30,162 bases of DNA from a virus. The DNA is taken from positions 1 through 30,162 of IMG/VR virus record IMGVR_UViG_3300032053_011151; one strand, 5' to 3'. The notes under the pieces were generated by a model. It did no database searches. It was not told the origin of the DNA and was given only the letters and a program-made list of their open reading frames with translations. A program made the translations under genes and the position numbers. Below, one piece after another: positions 6,676 through 13,746 of this stretch. Every line of letters starts with the position of its first letter. The first letter of the stretch is position 1.

Positions 6676-7341
6676 ATGGCTTATGGTGCTGGAACCTTGG
6701 AACATACTAGAAGAAAATTCGCTAGAACTCATGAATTAATATTTGTTTCATATCATGAAGCGGGTCATGCAGTATACGGATTACTTCATTTTATGATGAT
6801 TGGACCGGTCTATGTGCTCGAAACTAAAAAGCAAAAGAGAATTTGGGGCATGACTCATTTCGAATCTGTGCTAGATTCTAAGAAAATTACAGACGATTCT
6901 TTAATTGCAGAGAGATTACATTCGGAAATCTGTATGCAATACGCCGGTTTAACTACCGAAAAGTATCATTATAAGACCATTTCTGGTTCAGATAAATTTC
7001 CAATGACCTTAAAACAAGGGTCTGAAAGTGATACTTTTGCAGCAGCATCATTAATTAGGCAATATAATTTAGCCCCTCCAGGCAGAAAAAGATATGCTTA
7101 TAAAAAGAAACTTATAAAAGAAACTTTAAATGAACTCAAAGATAATTGGGATGCAGTAACTTTAGTTGCTCATGCGTTGTTTGAAAAGAAAAGATTAAGC
7201 TTTTTAGATTTACAAAATTTATTAATTAAAAAATCTAAAAACAAATCTTTTTGGAAAGAACAATTTAAGATAATAAATTATATTTTTGAAAATCGTGACT
7301 CTCTTGACATTAAAGAATTAAAATCTATATTGTCTATCTAA
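6676..7341 (+). CDS. Stand-alone M41 (FtsH-type) zinc metallopeptidase domain protein
   Basis: A 221-residue protein with the zinc-binding motif HEAGH at residues 27-31 in the context VSYHEAGHAVYGL, typical of the FtsH peptidase. Further along, AGLTTEKYHY corresponds to the GRxAEE block, and the third ligand is probably D119 in SDTFAAASLIRQY, matching the FtsH ND-x-x-x-AT-x-x-AR region. There is no AAA+ ATPase module and no N-terminal membrane segment, both of which FtsH has. It therefore either acts as an ATP-independent peptidase or needs a partner unfoldase. It follows two small genes by 3 bases and precedes a promoter. I am confident of the peptidase fold, but not of the substrate. Confidence 0.8.
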   Translation: MAYGAGTLEHTRRKFARTHELIFVSYHEAGHAVYGLLHFMMIGPVYVLETKKQKRIWGMTHFESVLDSKKITDDSLIAERLHSEICMQYAGLTTEKYHYKTISGSDKFPMTLKQGSESDTFAAASLIRQYNLAPPGRKRYAYKKKLIKETLNELKDNWDAVTLVAHALFEKKRLSFLDLQNLLIKKSKNKSFWKEQFKIINYIFENRDSLDIKELKSILSI

Positions 7342-7384
7342 GGCGTGATCCGCCACTTCACCGTATTCCCTGACAATACATGCG

Positions 7385-7405
7385 CAGTTTACGTTTATTA
7401 AACTG
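7385..7405 (+). other. Hairpin between the M41 peptidase and dnaE
   Basis: CAGTTTA (7385-7391) and TAAACTG (7399-7405) form a perfect 7-bp stem with a 7-base loop about 30 bases upstream of the dnaE -10 box. No T-run follows, so it could be a weak terminator for the trigger factor run or an operator for the promoter. Neither is proven. Confidence 0.4.
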
Positions 7406-7434
7406 GTGTGCGATTAAATTCGCCTGATATGCTT

Positions 7435-7443
7435 TGTTATAAT
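7435..7443 (+). promoter_or_regulatory. Extended -10 promoter for dnaE
   Basis: TGTTATAAT is a perfect TATAAT with the TGn extension. It stands 22 bases before ATG 7466 in the 124-base gap after the M41 gene. The best -35 candidate is poor (TAAATT), as is common for extended -10 promoters. A Shine-Dalgarno-like caggaa follows. Confidence 0.65.
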
Positions 7444-7465
7444 ACTTAACCAACAGGAAAGTACT

Positions 7466-10400
7466 ATGACTAATTTCGTGTCGCTACACAATCAAACTGA
7501 TTTCTCTATTCTTGATTCTCTAATTTCTCCTAAAGCGCTTTTAAATCGAGCCAAAGAGCTTGGGCAGCCTGCCGTAGCAATTACGGACCATGGCACTTTA
7601 GCATCTGCGTGGGACGCCTGGAAAGCATCAAAAGATACTGACACCAAGTTAATTATTGGATGTGAATGTTATTTTCAGAATGATGCATCAAATATTGCTG
7701 AAAAATTCCGTCACATTGTGCTTATTGCTAAAAATGCAATTGGATATAGAAATTTATTAACTTTAAATAAAAAGGGATTTGATCAAAGTTCTTTTGTCGG
7801 CAAACGAGTTTATTCTGTTATTGATTGGAAGCTTTTAGAAAAACACACTGATGGTTTAATTTGTTTAACTGCTTGCGGAAACGGTATCGTTAGCCAACTC
7901 TTAATGAATAAGAAATATGATGAAGCTGAAGAAACTCTTCTTAGGTTAAAATCTCTATTTGGAGATAATCTAGGAGTTGAGGTACAACCTAACAACATGA
8001 AGCGCGGGTCAAACGTTTATAATGATGAGATTGATCAGCAATTTATTAATCGTCGTTTAATCGAGCTTGGCAAAAAACATAATATTAAAATTGTGCCAGC
8101 TTGCAACGCTCATTATCTAAAAAAAGAAGACGCCGCCGCGCACGACGTTTTCTTAGCCATTGGCGCGCACCAACCAATATTTTCTAATTTTAGATTAAAA
8201 TATACGACGCCAGATTTCTATTTAAAAGATGCGTCAGAAATTAAAGCCTTCTTCTCAAGAAATTATGGGGACGAATTTGCAGAAGAGATTTGCAATAATA
8301 CAATTTATTTTTCTGATTTATGTGAAAAGCCAGAATGGATTGATCCTAAATTTTCCAACCCTTCCGGTAAAGAGCTTCCAATTTTTCCGGTCAAAGATGA
8401 ACCAGATTATGTGGAGTTCTGCGAATGGTCAGCTCTTTTAGATGATAATATTAAGCATTTAGAAGAAGATAAATTATTTTTACGATATAAATGCGATAAG
8501 CTTTTTGATTCTCGAATCAGAGAGCTTACTCATGAAAAACGTGTAGAGTATGCTGCTCGTTTAGTGGAAGAGATTGAGGTTTTCGAATTTCATGGATTCT
8601 CTAGTTATATGTTAATTGTTGCCGATTATATTCAATGGGCAAGAGATCACGACATCGCAGTTGGTGATGGTCGAGGATCTGTTGGCGGATCTTTAATTGC
8701 TTTCATATTAGGAATTCATCAAGCCGATCCAATTAAGTATAATTTGATTTTTGCAAGATTTCATAATATGGAGAAGTCAAGCTTTCCAGATATTGATAGC
8801 GATTTCGCTCCAACCGGGCGTCCGCTAGTTCAAGAATATTTAAAAAATAAATATGGTAATGATCATGTGGCGCACGTATCTAACGTAAACACAATTACGC
8901 CTAAAGTATACGTTCGAGATATTGCCAGATCATGTGAACTAGGTGGATCTCGCGATGAAGCAGTTAAAATCGGCAACGATGTTGCAAATTGTATTCCAGC
9001 AGATATTCATTCAATTGATGACGCCCTCGCAAAAGTACCATTGTTTGCAGAATACTGTATAAAATATCCAGAATTTATTACGTATAAAGAAATTTGTGGC
9101 AAATATCGTGCATGGTCTACCCACGCTGGTGGCATTATTATTTCAGCTAGACCATTAACAGGATTGATCCCTCTTAGAAAAGACAAGGATGGCGCACTTG
9201 CTATCGAATATGATAAGGACAAAGCTGAAGAAAATGGGCTAGTAAAGATGGATACGCTCGGGCTATCTACGCTAGATACTATTAGTGAAACTTATAAAAT
9301 TATTAAACAGCGCGGTAAAGAAATTCCACAAGCTCAATTAAATTGTGATAATGAAGATCAGCTTACTTATGATTTAATTGCTAAAGGAGATACCTTCTGT
9401 GTATTCCAGCTTGGAACAAGCGCTGGTACCGTTGATTTGTGCAAACGTATTAAGCCTGCAAATATTAATGATTTGGCAAATATTAACGCTTTAGCTCGCC
9501 CTTCCGCACGAGACATGCGTAATGATTTCATTGCTACTAGAGATGGTAAGAAAAAGATGGCATTATTGCACCCAAGCCTCGGTCGTGCTTTTAATAGCAC
9601 GTATGGTTTCGGATTGTATGAAGAGTGTCTTATGTATTTGGCGCAGGACGTTGCTGGCTGGAGTTTACATTCAGCCGACCGTCTTCGTAAATTAACCAAG
9701 GAAAAGGGAAAGAACCCCAAGAAGGCTCAAGCTTGGAGATTAGAATTTATTACTGATGCGACTAAGAAGGGCGTCAATGAAGAAATTGCTAAGCGCATTT
9801 GGGACGAAGTTGTTGATAAGTTTCAGGGCTACGGCTTCAATGTAAGTCACGCCGTGCTCTATTCTATGATTGGTTATAAGACTGCTTATTTGAAAGCACA
9901 TTTTCCAATTGAATTCTTGCTGGCTAATTTAATGGCTGAAGTAAAATCAAATAATCCAGATGCCAAAGTTAATATTACAAAAATTAAGAAAGAACTAAAA
10001 GCTCACAAAGTTAAAATTACTCCTCCAGATATTAATCAGTCTCAACTAGCATATACTATTTCAGAAAATAACAAGCTATTAACTGGATTAGACGCTTTAA
10101 AATTTGTTGGAGATGATGCTATCAAAGATATTATTGAGAAGAGACCGTTTACTAGTTTTTTTGATTTTATGGCGCGAGTTGATTCTAAAAAGGTTAGAGC
10201 AAATAGTATTCAGGCTTTGGCAGCCGCTGGCGCGCTAGATGCTTTCAAGGTTCCAAGAAAGATTATATTTCAATATTGTTCAGACTATCGTAAAAAATTA
10301 CAAGTTTGGATGAAGAAGCATGATCCTAAAGTTGACGAATTTGTTTATCCATGGCCAAAAGAAACAGATTGGTCTTTATCAGAGCTATATGCTTTAGAGC

Positions 10401-10978
10401 AATTTTATTTGAATGAAGCTTTTGTGTGTAAGCCAGCAGATGCTTATGGAAAGTTTTTCAAAGATGAACATAGTACTGTTGCAGATGTTAGAAGAGCAAA
10501 AGATAAAACAACCATTACATCTATGAAAGTTATTGTTAGAGACTTTTTTGAATTTAAAGTAAAGAAGGAGGGTAGCAAGTATTATGGACAGTCTATGATT
10601 AAGGCAGTAGTAGAAGATAAAAATGGCGATCAATGTAAATTAACTATTTTTCCAGATAGATGGAAAATGGTTCAAGATAGAATTAAAAATATTCATAGTA
10701 AAGCTGAATTTGATAATGGTTTGGGTTTTCATTTTTCTGGCAATACAAATAATTATGAAGACGATATGGGTATCATTTTGGATTCACTTTTTAATGTGGC
10801 ACAAATACCTGCATTACCAGCTGACTTGAAAGATAAAAAGAAAATAAATCTCAAAGAAGCCAAACTAAAAATTAGTAAGAAAATGGGTACAGTAAAAGAT
10901 TTATTTGAGGAAATCGAAGACTCACTTTATGATAAAGGACTGATTGATTTAGACGATGATGATTTCCAGGATGTTTGA
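7466..10978 (+). CDS. dnaE: DNA polymerase III alpha subunit (DnaE type, C family)
   Basis: An 1170-residue replicative polymerase, the usual DnaE length. The N-terminal PHP domain is seen as SLHNQTDFSILDS (6-18) and AITDHGTL (38-45). The palm has GDGRGSVGGS (about 399-408), PDIDSDF with the two catalytic aspartates (about 440-446), and MDTLGLSTLD with the third (about 595). Further DnaE blocks are YLAQDVAGWSLHSADRLRKL, YGFNVSHAVLYSMIGYKT, and a tandem helix-hairpin-helix around LDALKFVGDDAIKDI, followed by an OB-like region. The PHP motif has Gln where active PHP domains usually have the second His (HNQ instead of HxH), so proofreading by PHP may be lost. The acidic tail (DLDDDDFQDV) could be a clamp or SSB contact. 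It is transcribed from its own promoter. Confidence 0.95.
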   Translation: MTNFVSLHNQTDFSILDSLISPKALLNRAKELGQPAVAITDHGTLASAWDAWKASKDTDTKLIIGCECYFQNDASNIAEKFRHIVLIAKNAIGYRNLLTLNKKGFDQSSFVGKRVYSVIDWKLLEKHTDGLICLTACGNGIVSQLLMNKKYDEAEETLLRLKSLFGDNLGVEVQPNNMKRGSNVYNDEIDQQFINRRLIELGKKHNIKIVPACNAHYLKKEDAAAHDVFLAIGAHQPIFSNFRLKYTTPDFYLKDASEIKAFFSRNYGDEFAEEICNNTIYFSDLCEKPEWIDPKFSNPSGKELPIFPVKDEPDYVEFCEWSALLDDNIKHLEEDKLFLRYKCDKLFDSRIRELTHEKRVEYAARLVEEIEVFEFHGFSSYMLIVADYIQWARDHDIAVGDGRGSVGGSLIAFILGIHQADPIKYNLIFARFHNMEKSSFPDIDSDFAPTGRPLVQEYLKNKYGNDHVAHVSNVNTITPKVYVRDIARSCELGGSRDEAVKIGNDVANCIPADIHSIDDALAKVPLFAEYCIKYPEFITYKEICGKYRAWSTHAGGIIISARPLTGLIPLRKDKDGALAIEYDKDKAEENGLVKMDTLGLSTLDTISETYKIIKQRGKEIPQAQLNCDNEDQLTYDLIAKGDTFCVFQLGTSAGTVDLCKRIKPANINDLANINALARPSARDMRNDFIATRDGKKKMALLHPSLGRAFNSTYGFGLYEECLMYLAQDVAGWSLHSADRLRKLTKEKGKNPKKAQAWRLEFITDATKKGVNEEIAKRIWDEVVDKFQGYGFNVSHAVLYSMIGYKTAYLKAHFPIEFLLANLMAEVKSNNPDAKVNITKIKKELKAHKVKITPPDINQSQLAYTISENNKLLTGLDALKFVGDDAIKDIIEKRPFTSFFDFMARVDSKKVRANSIQALAAAGALDAFKVPRKIIFQYCSDYRKKLQVWMKKHDPKVDEFVYPWPKETDWSLSELYALEQFYLNEAFVCKPADAYGKFFKDEHSTVADVRRAKDKTTITSMKVIVRDFFEFKVKKEGSKYYGQSMIKAVVEDKNGDQCKLTIFPDRWKMVQDRIKNIHSKAEFDNGLGFHFSGNTNNYEDDMGIILDSLFNVAQIPALPADLKDKKKINLKEAKLKISKKMGTVKDLFEEIEDSLYDKGLIDLDDDDFQDV

Positions 10979-10983
10979 TAAAT

Positions 10984-11021
10984 TTGATAGATTTTCTTTA
11001 TTTTTGATAAAAATCTATCAA
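10984..11021 (+). terminator. 12-bp AT-rich hairpin after dnaE, possible terminator
   Basis: TTGATAGATTTT (10984-10995) pairs perfectly with AAAATCTATCAA (11010-11021) across a 14-base loop, starting 6 bases after the dnaE stop. The stem is AT-rich and no T-run follows, so termination would be weak. It may instead protect the mRNA 3' end or act as an operator. Confidence 0.4.
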
Positions 11022-11026
11022 TAGTT

Positions 11027-11039
11027 TATCATTATGATA
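11027..11039 (+). promoter_or_regulatory. 13-bp palindrome overlapping a TATGAT box and a start codon
   Basis: TATCAT-T-ATGATA is a perfect palindrome. Its right half contains TATGAT (11033-11038), a -10-like box that abuts the ATG at 11039. This is where a dimeric repressor could sit; the HTH protein encoded at 11144 is a candidate for self-control, by inference only. Confidence 0.4.
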
Positions 11040-11143
11040 TGAACTTAGAAAGTATGCCAGGTAGAATCTGTACTAATTGTTTAATTGTAGGGTTTTATGC
11101 AAAGCAAAATCAATCAGACGGTGTTCATCGAATAAGGCATTAA
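11039..11143 (+). pseudogene. 34-codon ORF, probable remnant of an HNH endonuclease N-terminus
   Basis: ATG 11039 to TAA 11141-11143 encodes 34 residues. The stretch RICTNCLIVGFYAK resembles the start of the HNH protein at 1106 (RICNICNVDKKLSEQFYRK): a CxxC pair followed by an FY pair, then an Arg-rich segment. The second CxxC, the linker and the nuclease are gone, so it looks like the leftover front end of a homing gene deleted up to the ATG of the next gene, which starts on the following base. It could instead be a genuine small zinc-binding peptide. It has no Shine-Dalgarno site, as with the other HNH genes here. Confidence 0.45.
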
Positions 11144-11986
11144 ATGAAGACAATAAAATTAACAGAATGGTGTGCAGAGAAATCGATAAATTATTTAACT
11201 GCATATAGGTGGTTTAAAGCTGGCAAGTTTCCTGAACATGCATATCAAACAGACTCTGGAACTATTTTGGTTGAAGATACTGATAATGCAAAACAAATTG
11301 AAGACAATAACAATGCAATGGCTGTCTTTTTAAAAAAGACCGTTGAGTTTAGTAAAAATAACTCAACGGTGGAAGATTTCGCCGCTTATGTAATATCTAC
11401 TTTTCAATTAAAAATTATTGAAACTCTTGTTTCTGAAAGCCCTCTTTATTCAAAAAATAAACCAAAGACGGAAGATATTCAAAAACATTTCCAAAAGTTT
11501 ATTCCTGAAAAGAATTCAATTGATCATTTGAAAATGATCAAATCTCTAATTAAAGATAATCCTAATGGTAATTCTGACGGTCCCGCCGCTAAGTTTTTAG
11601 CAGACGATTTAAGAGAGGATTTATCAGAGGCTTTTTTTGATTTAGATTCGGACCATGTTTTTTCTAAGGCGCCAACAATACCATATCAAGGTGTTGTAGC
11701 CGCCGCTGCCGAAGGTGTAACAGCTCGAAACGTTGAATTTGTGTCAACTCCACAACAAACCAACTATACCGGCTCTACCGTTGCTACTTCCTTCGGCAAC
11801 AATTTTTCTGAAACCTCATCTGCATTAAGTGCAGATAGTTCTTTTTTAAGCAAGATTAACAATGATATTGGTTCATTACCAATTGTTAATTCAGTAGATC
11901 GTATAGGATTTACTCCCCCAACCGCTCCTGCACTTCCTAAGCGTAGAGGCAGAAAACCATCTAAAAAATCTGGAAGTGAACAATGA
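11144..11986 (+). CDS. DNA-binding protein: N-terminal MerR/excisionase-type HTH and C-terminal AT-hook
   Basis: A 280-residue protein. Residues 1-45 (IKLTEWCAEKSINYLTAYRW, then FKAGKFPEHA and a GTILVE wing) fit the helix-turn-helix plus wing of the excisionase/MerR-like HTH_17 group. The middle (55-170) is helical and acidic, the next ~90 residues are Ser/Thr/Ala/Pro-rich and probably disordered, and the end carries RRGRKP, an AT-hook that inserts into the minor groove of AT-rich DNA. The next protein ends with the same PKRRGRKPSKKS string. It may be a regulator or a genome-organising protein. It heads a coupled run: its stop overlaps the next ATG. Upstream lies an operator-like palindrome. 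The coding sequence holds three long inverted repeats, one of them terminator-like on the other strand. Confidence 0.65.
   Translation: MKTIKLTEWCAEKSINYLTAYRWFKAGKFPEHAYQTDSGTILVEDTDNAKQIEDNNNAMAVFLKKTVEFSKNNSTVEDFAAYVISTFQLKIIETLVSESPLYSKNKPKTEDIQKHFQKFIPEKNSIDHLKMIKSLIKDNPNGNSDGPAAKFLADDLREDLSEAFFDLDSDHVFSKAPTIPYQGVVAAAAEGVTARNVEFVSTPQQTNYTGSTVATSFGNNFSETSSALSADSSFLSKINNDIGSLPIVNSVDRIGFTPPTAPALPKRRGRKPSKKSGSEQ
11339..11370 (-). terminator. Terminator-like hairpin on the minus strand inside the HTH/AT-hook gene
   Basis: ACCGTTGAGTT (11339-11349) and AACTCAACGGT (11360-11370) form a perfect 11-bp stem with a 10-base loop. On the + strand nothing T-rich follows, but read on the minus strand the stem is followed by CTTTTTT, the form of a rho-independent terminator. 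No minus-strand gene is visible to be terminated. Confidence 0.4.
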
Positions 11987-12531
11987 AACTTGTTAGTAAT
12001 GTTAAAAATAGTGTTAGTAATGTTAAAACAAATTTTCATGCTTTAGCAAATACTATAAAGTATTATTTTTACTATGCCCCTATAAGATTTATTATGCTTA
12101 AATATTATAAGCTATATGAATTAGTAGCTTATAAATTATTGTCAATCACTACTACAATGGTAAGAAATCTTATTATTCGTCAAGGAAAAAATCCAGACTA
12201 TGTAGCTCCTCCAGTTTTCGTACAAGTAGAGCCTTCTATAGATGATGTTTTTAATACTCCTAAAAGAAAATCACTTAATGTTCCTTATGTTCCATCATGG
12301 GTAAGAACATCATTTAGAACAATATCAGAACATCCTGTTTATAAAAGTAGGGTTAATTTAAATCTTCAACCTAATAGAATGCCCGTTACTTCGTCAGTAA
12401 TTCCAGCAGCAGCGTCTAGTTCATTTTATTCAAATACGGTTGCGCCACTTACCGTAGCATCAGTTATAGATAGTAACGTGCCAAAACGCAGAGGCAGAAA
12501 ACCTTCTAAAAAATCTAGGAATACACCATGA
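11983..12531 (+). CDS. AT-hook protein of unknown function
   Basis: A 182-residue basic protein. It opens with a repeated VSNVK motif, followed by a Tyr-rich helical stretch (about 25-60: IKYYFYYAPIRFIMLKYYKL) that may be amphipathic or membrane-seeking. The second half is Ser/Val/Pro-rich and probably disordered. It ends in PKRRGRKPSKKS, the same AT-hook tail as the preceding protein, suggesting exchange or duplication of gene ends. It overlaps both neighbours by ATGA, so the three genes are probably translated together. A nucleoid-like or DNA-tethering role is inferred from the AT-hook alone. Confidence 0.55.
   Translation: MKLVSNVKNSVSNVKTNFHALANTIKYYFYYAPIRFIMLKYYKLYELVAYKLLSITTTMVRNLIIRQGKNPDYVAPPVFVQVEPSIDDVFNTPKRKSLNVPYVPSWVRTSFRTISEHPVYKSRVNLNLQPNRMPVTSSVIPAAASSSFYSNTVAPLTVASVIDSNVPKRRGRKPSKKSRNTP
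11991..12028 (+). repeat. 17-bp direct repeat at the start of the second AT-hook gene
   Basis: TGTTAGTAATGTTAAAA occurs at 11991-12007 and again, identical, at 12012-12028, a 21-base period that encodes the doubled VSNVK motif. Being a whole number of codons, it keeps the frame, so copy number could vary without breaking the gene. Confidence 0.8.
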
Positions 12532-13310
12532 ACTTAAATTCTTTAAATAAATTTCTTAATAAAAATCCAAAGTTACTTTCTAAATATATTAGTGTAAGTA
12601 TGACAGTAATTGGCACTGTATTAAAACCAATTAATGCCGTAATGAAACACGCATTAGTAGTTCAAGGAATCGATCCTGCCACTAATCCTGGTGAAAGACA
12701 AAGAAAAGCATTACTGGCAGCGCTTGATAAAGACTTAAACAAATTACATTCTAAAGATTTTGATGATGATTACGATTTCTCTTGGGCAAAAAAAGCTTTA
12801 GGCGTAACTAATGATAAATTAGTTGACTTACATCTTACCAGGGAGTCATTTAAAAAATTAACGAATCTTAATGATATGCAGGATAAGCCAATTCCTTTTG
12901 AAGTGCAACCAGCTCCCGTTATGAAAGAAACAAGACTATATGCAACTACAGAGGAAAAAGAAGTTAAAGTTGATGAGCCAAGCCGCCCAACTAAATTTGT
13001 AGTTCAACCAGATTCTAAACCCATGCCACAGTTTAATACGCCTTCTTTTAAAGAGGCAGTAGAAACTCTTAAAAAATATGCAGCTATATTGGCTAAAGAG
13101 GATCTTGATGAAGAAGAGCGTGGTGAGACACAAGAAAAATTAAATACTGCTGGGCATCATGTTCTTGAATTACAAAGAGAAAAACACAAAGAAAAACTTG
13201 AAGAAGAAAAAAAAGACGCTGCCGAATATAATCTTTCAAGAAAACTTCCAAAGCTAATTGATACTTATAGAAAAGGCAGCTTTAAAAGAGTTGATAAAAA
13301 GAAGGAATAA
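12528..13310 (+). CDS. Unknown protein with a C-terminal coiled coil
   Basis: A 260-residue protein. The first ~65 residues are helical and moderately hydrophobic (YISVSMTVIGTVLKPINAVM). A Pro-rich middle with VQPAPV and VVQPDSKPMPQF follows. Residues about 170-245 are a Glu/Lys-rich coiled coil. It ends GSFKRVDKKKE, and the SFKRV motif recurs as SFKKV and SFRRV at the end of the next protein, so the tail may be a shared binding or processing tag. The ATG overlaps the upstream TGA, and its own stop overlaps the next ATG (TAATG). I do not recognise a family; a structural or assembly role is possible. Confidence 0.55.
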   Translation: MNLNSLNKFLNKNPKLLSKYISVSMTVIGTVLKPINAVMKHALVVQGIDPATNPGERQRKALLAALDKDLNKLHSKDFDDDYDFSWAKKALGVTNDKLVDLHLTRESFKKLTNLNDMQDKPIPFEVQPAPVMKETRLYATTEEKEVKVDEPSRPTKFVVQPDSKPMPQFNTPSFKEAVETLKKYAAILAKEDLDEEERGETQEKLNTAGHHVLELQREKHKEKLEEEKKDAAEYNLSRKLPKLIDTYRKGSFKRVDKKKE

Positions 13311-13744
13311 TGCCTATTAGACCAGTATCGTCTTATTCCGATAGGGGAAAGATTAAAAATTTAAATAATCTTCATGAAAATGAAGTGCCATTTACAAGTA
13401 TTGAATTACGTTTAAAAGAGTTATACACCTACGCGCACACACATGCAGATACAAATTTGTTAAATTGTTTGGGTTTTATTACAACAGATTATATTAATGA
13501 AAAGAATGCATTGCCATTAAGCGTATATCGTTTACGAAAGATTGTAGCTGATATAAGCAATAGGTCAGATAGTAAAATTTTGGAAATGAAACAAAATCTA
13601 GATAATTGTTTCTTTGGTAACGAGGAGCACTGTTTGGCAGTAGTAAAGTCTGAAAGCCGCCAACGTGAAAGCTTTAAAAAAGTTGCTAGTGCCGATCGTT
13701 CACTGGATTTAAATAGTAAGCGCAGCTTTAGAAGAGTGAGTTAA
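13310..13744 (+). CDS. Small unknown protein with SFKKV/SFRRV tail motifs
   Basis: A 144-residue protein starting in a TAATG overlap. The N-terminal 110 residues are a helical domain (ELRLKELYTYAHTHADTNLL, later LSVYRLRKIVADIS) with three cysteines (residues 44, 99, 108) in no clear metal-binding pattern. The last 25 residues contain RESFKKV and end KRSFRRVS, echoing SFKRV at the end of the preceding protein. The basic tail could bind nucleic acid or a common partner. Function unknown. Confidence 0.55.
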   Translation: MPIRPVSSYSDRGKIKNLNNLHENEVPFTSIELRLKELYTYAHTHADTNLLNCLGFITTDYINEKNALPLSVYRLRKIVADISNRSDSKILEMKQNLDNCFFGNEEHCLAVVKSESRQRESFKKVASADRSLDLNSKRSFRRVS

Positions 13745-13746
13745 AT

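Noticed and set aside
7342-7465. tRNA or other structured RNA gene in the gap before dnaE
   Set aside because: Apart from a 7-bp hairpin and the promoter, no cloverleaf, CCA end or other RNA signature is visible.
9367-9720. 117-codon minus-strand frame inside dnaE
   Set aside because: It lies wholly inside conserved polymerase motifs on the other strand and has no Shine-Dalgarno site. The same applies to the minus-strand frames at 13927-14322, 18600-18947, 5888-6202 and 27742-28053.
11144-11280. Serine-recombinase/IS607-type transposon based on the HTH N-terminus
   Set aside because: The HTH resembles those of IS607 resolvases, but no catalytic recombinase domain, TnpB gene or element ends follow.
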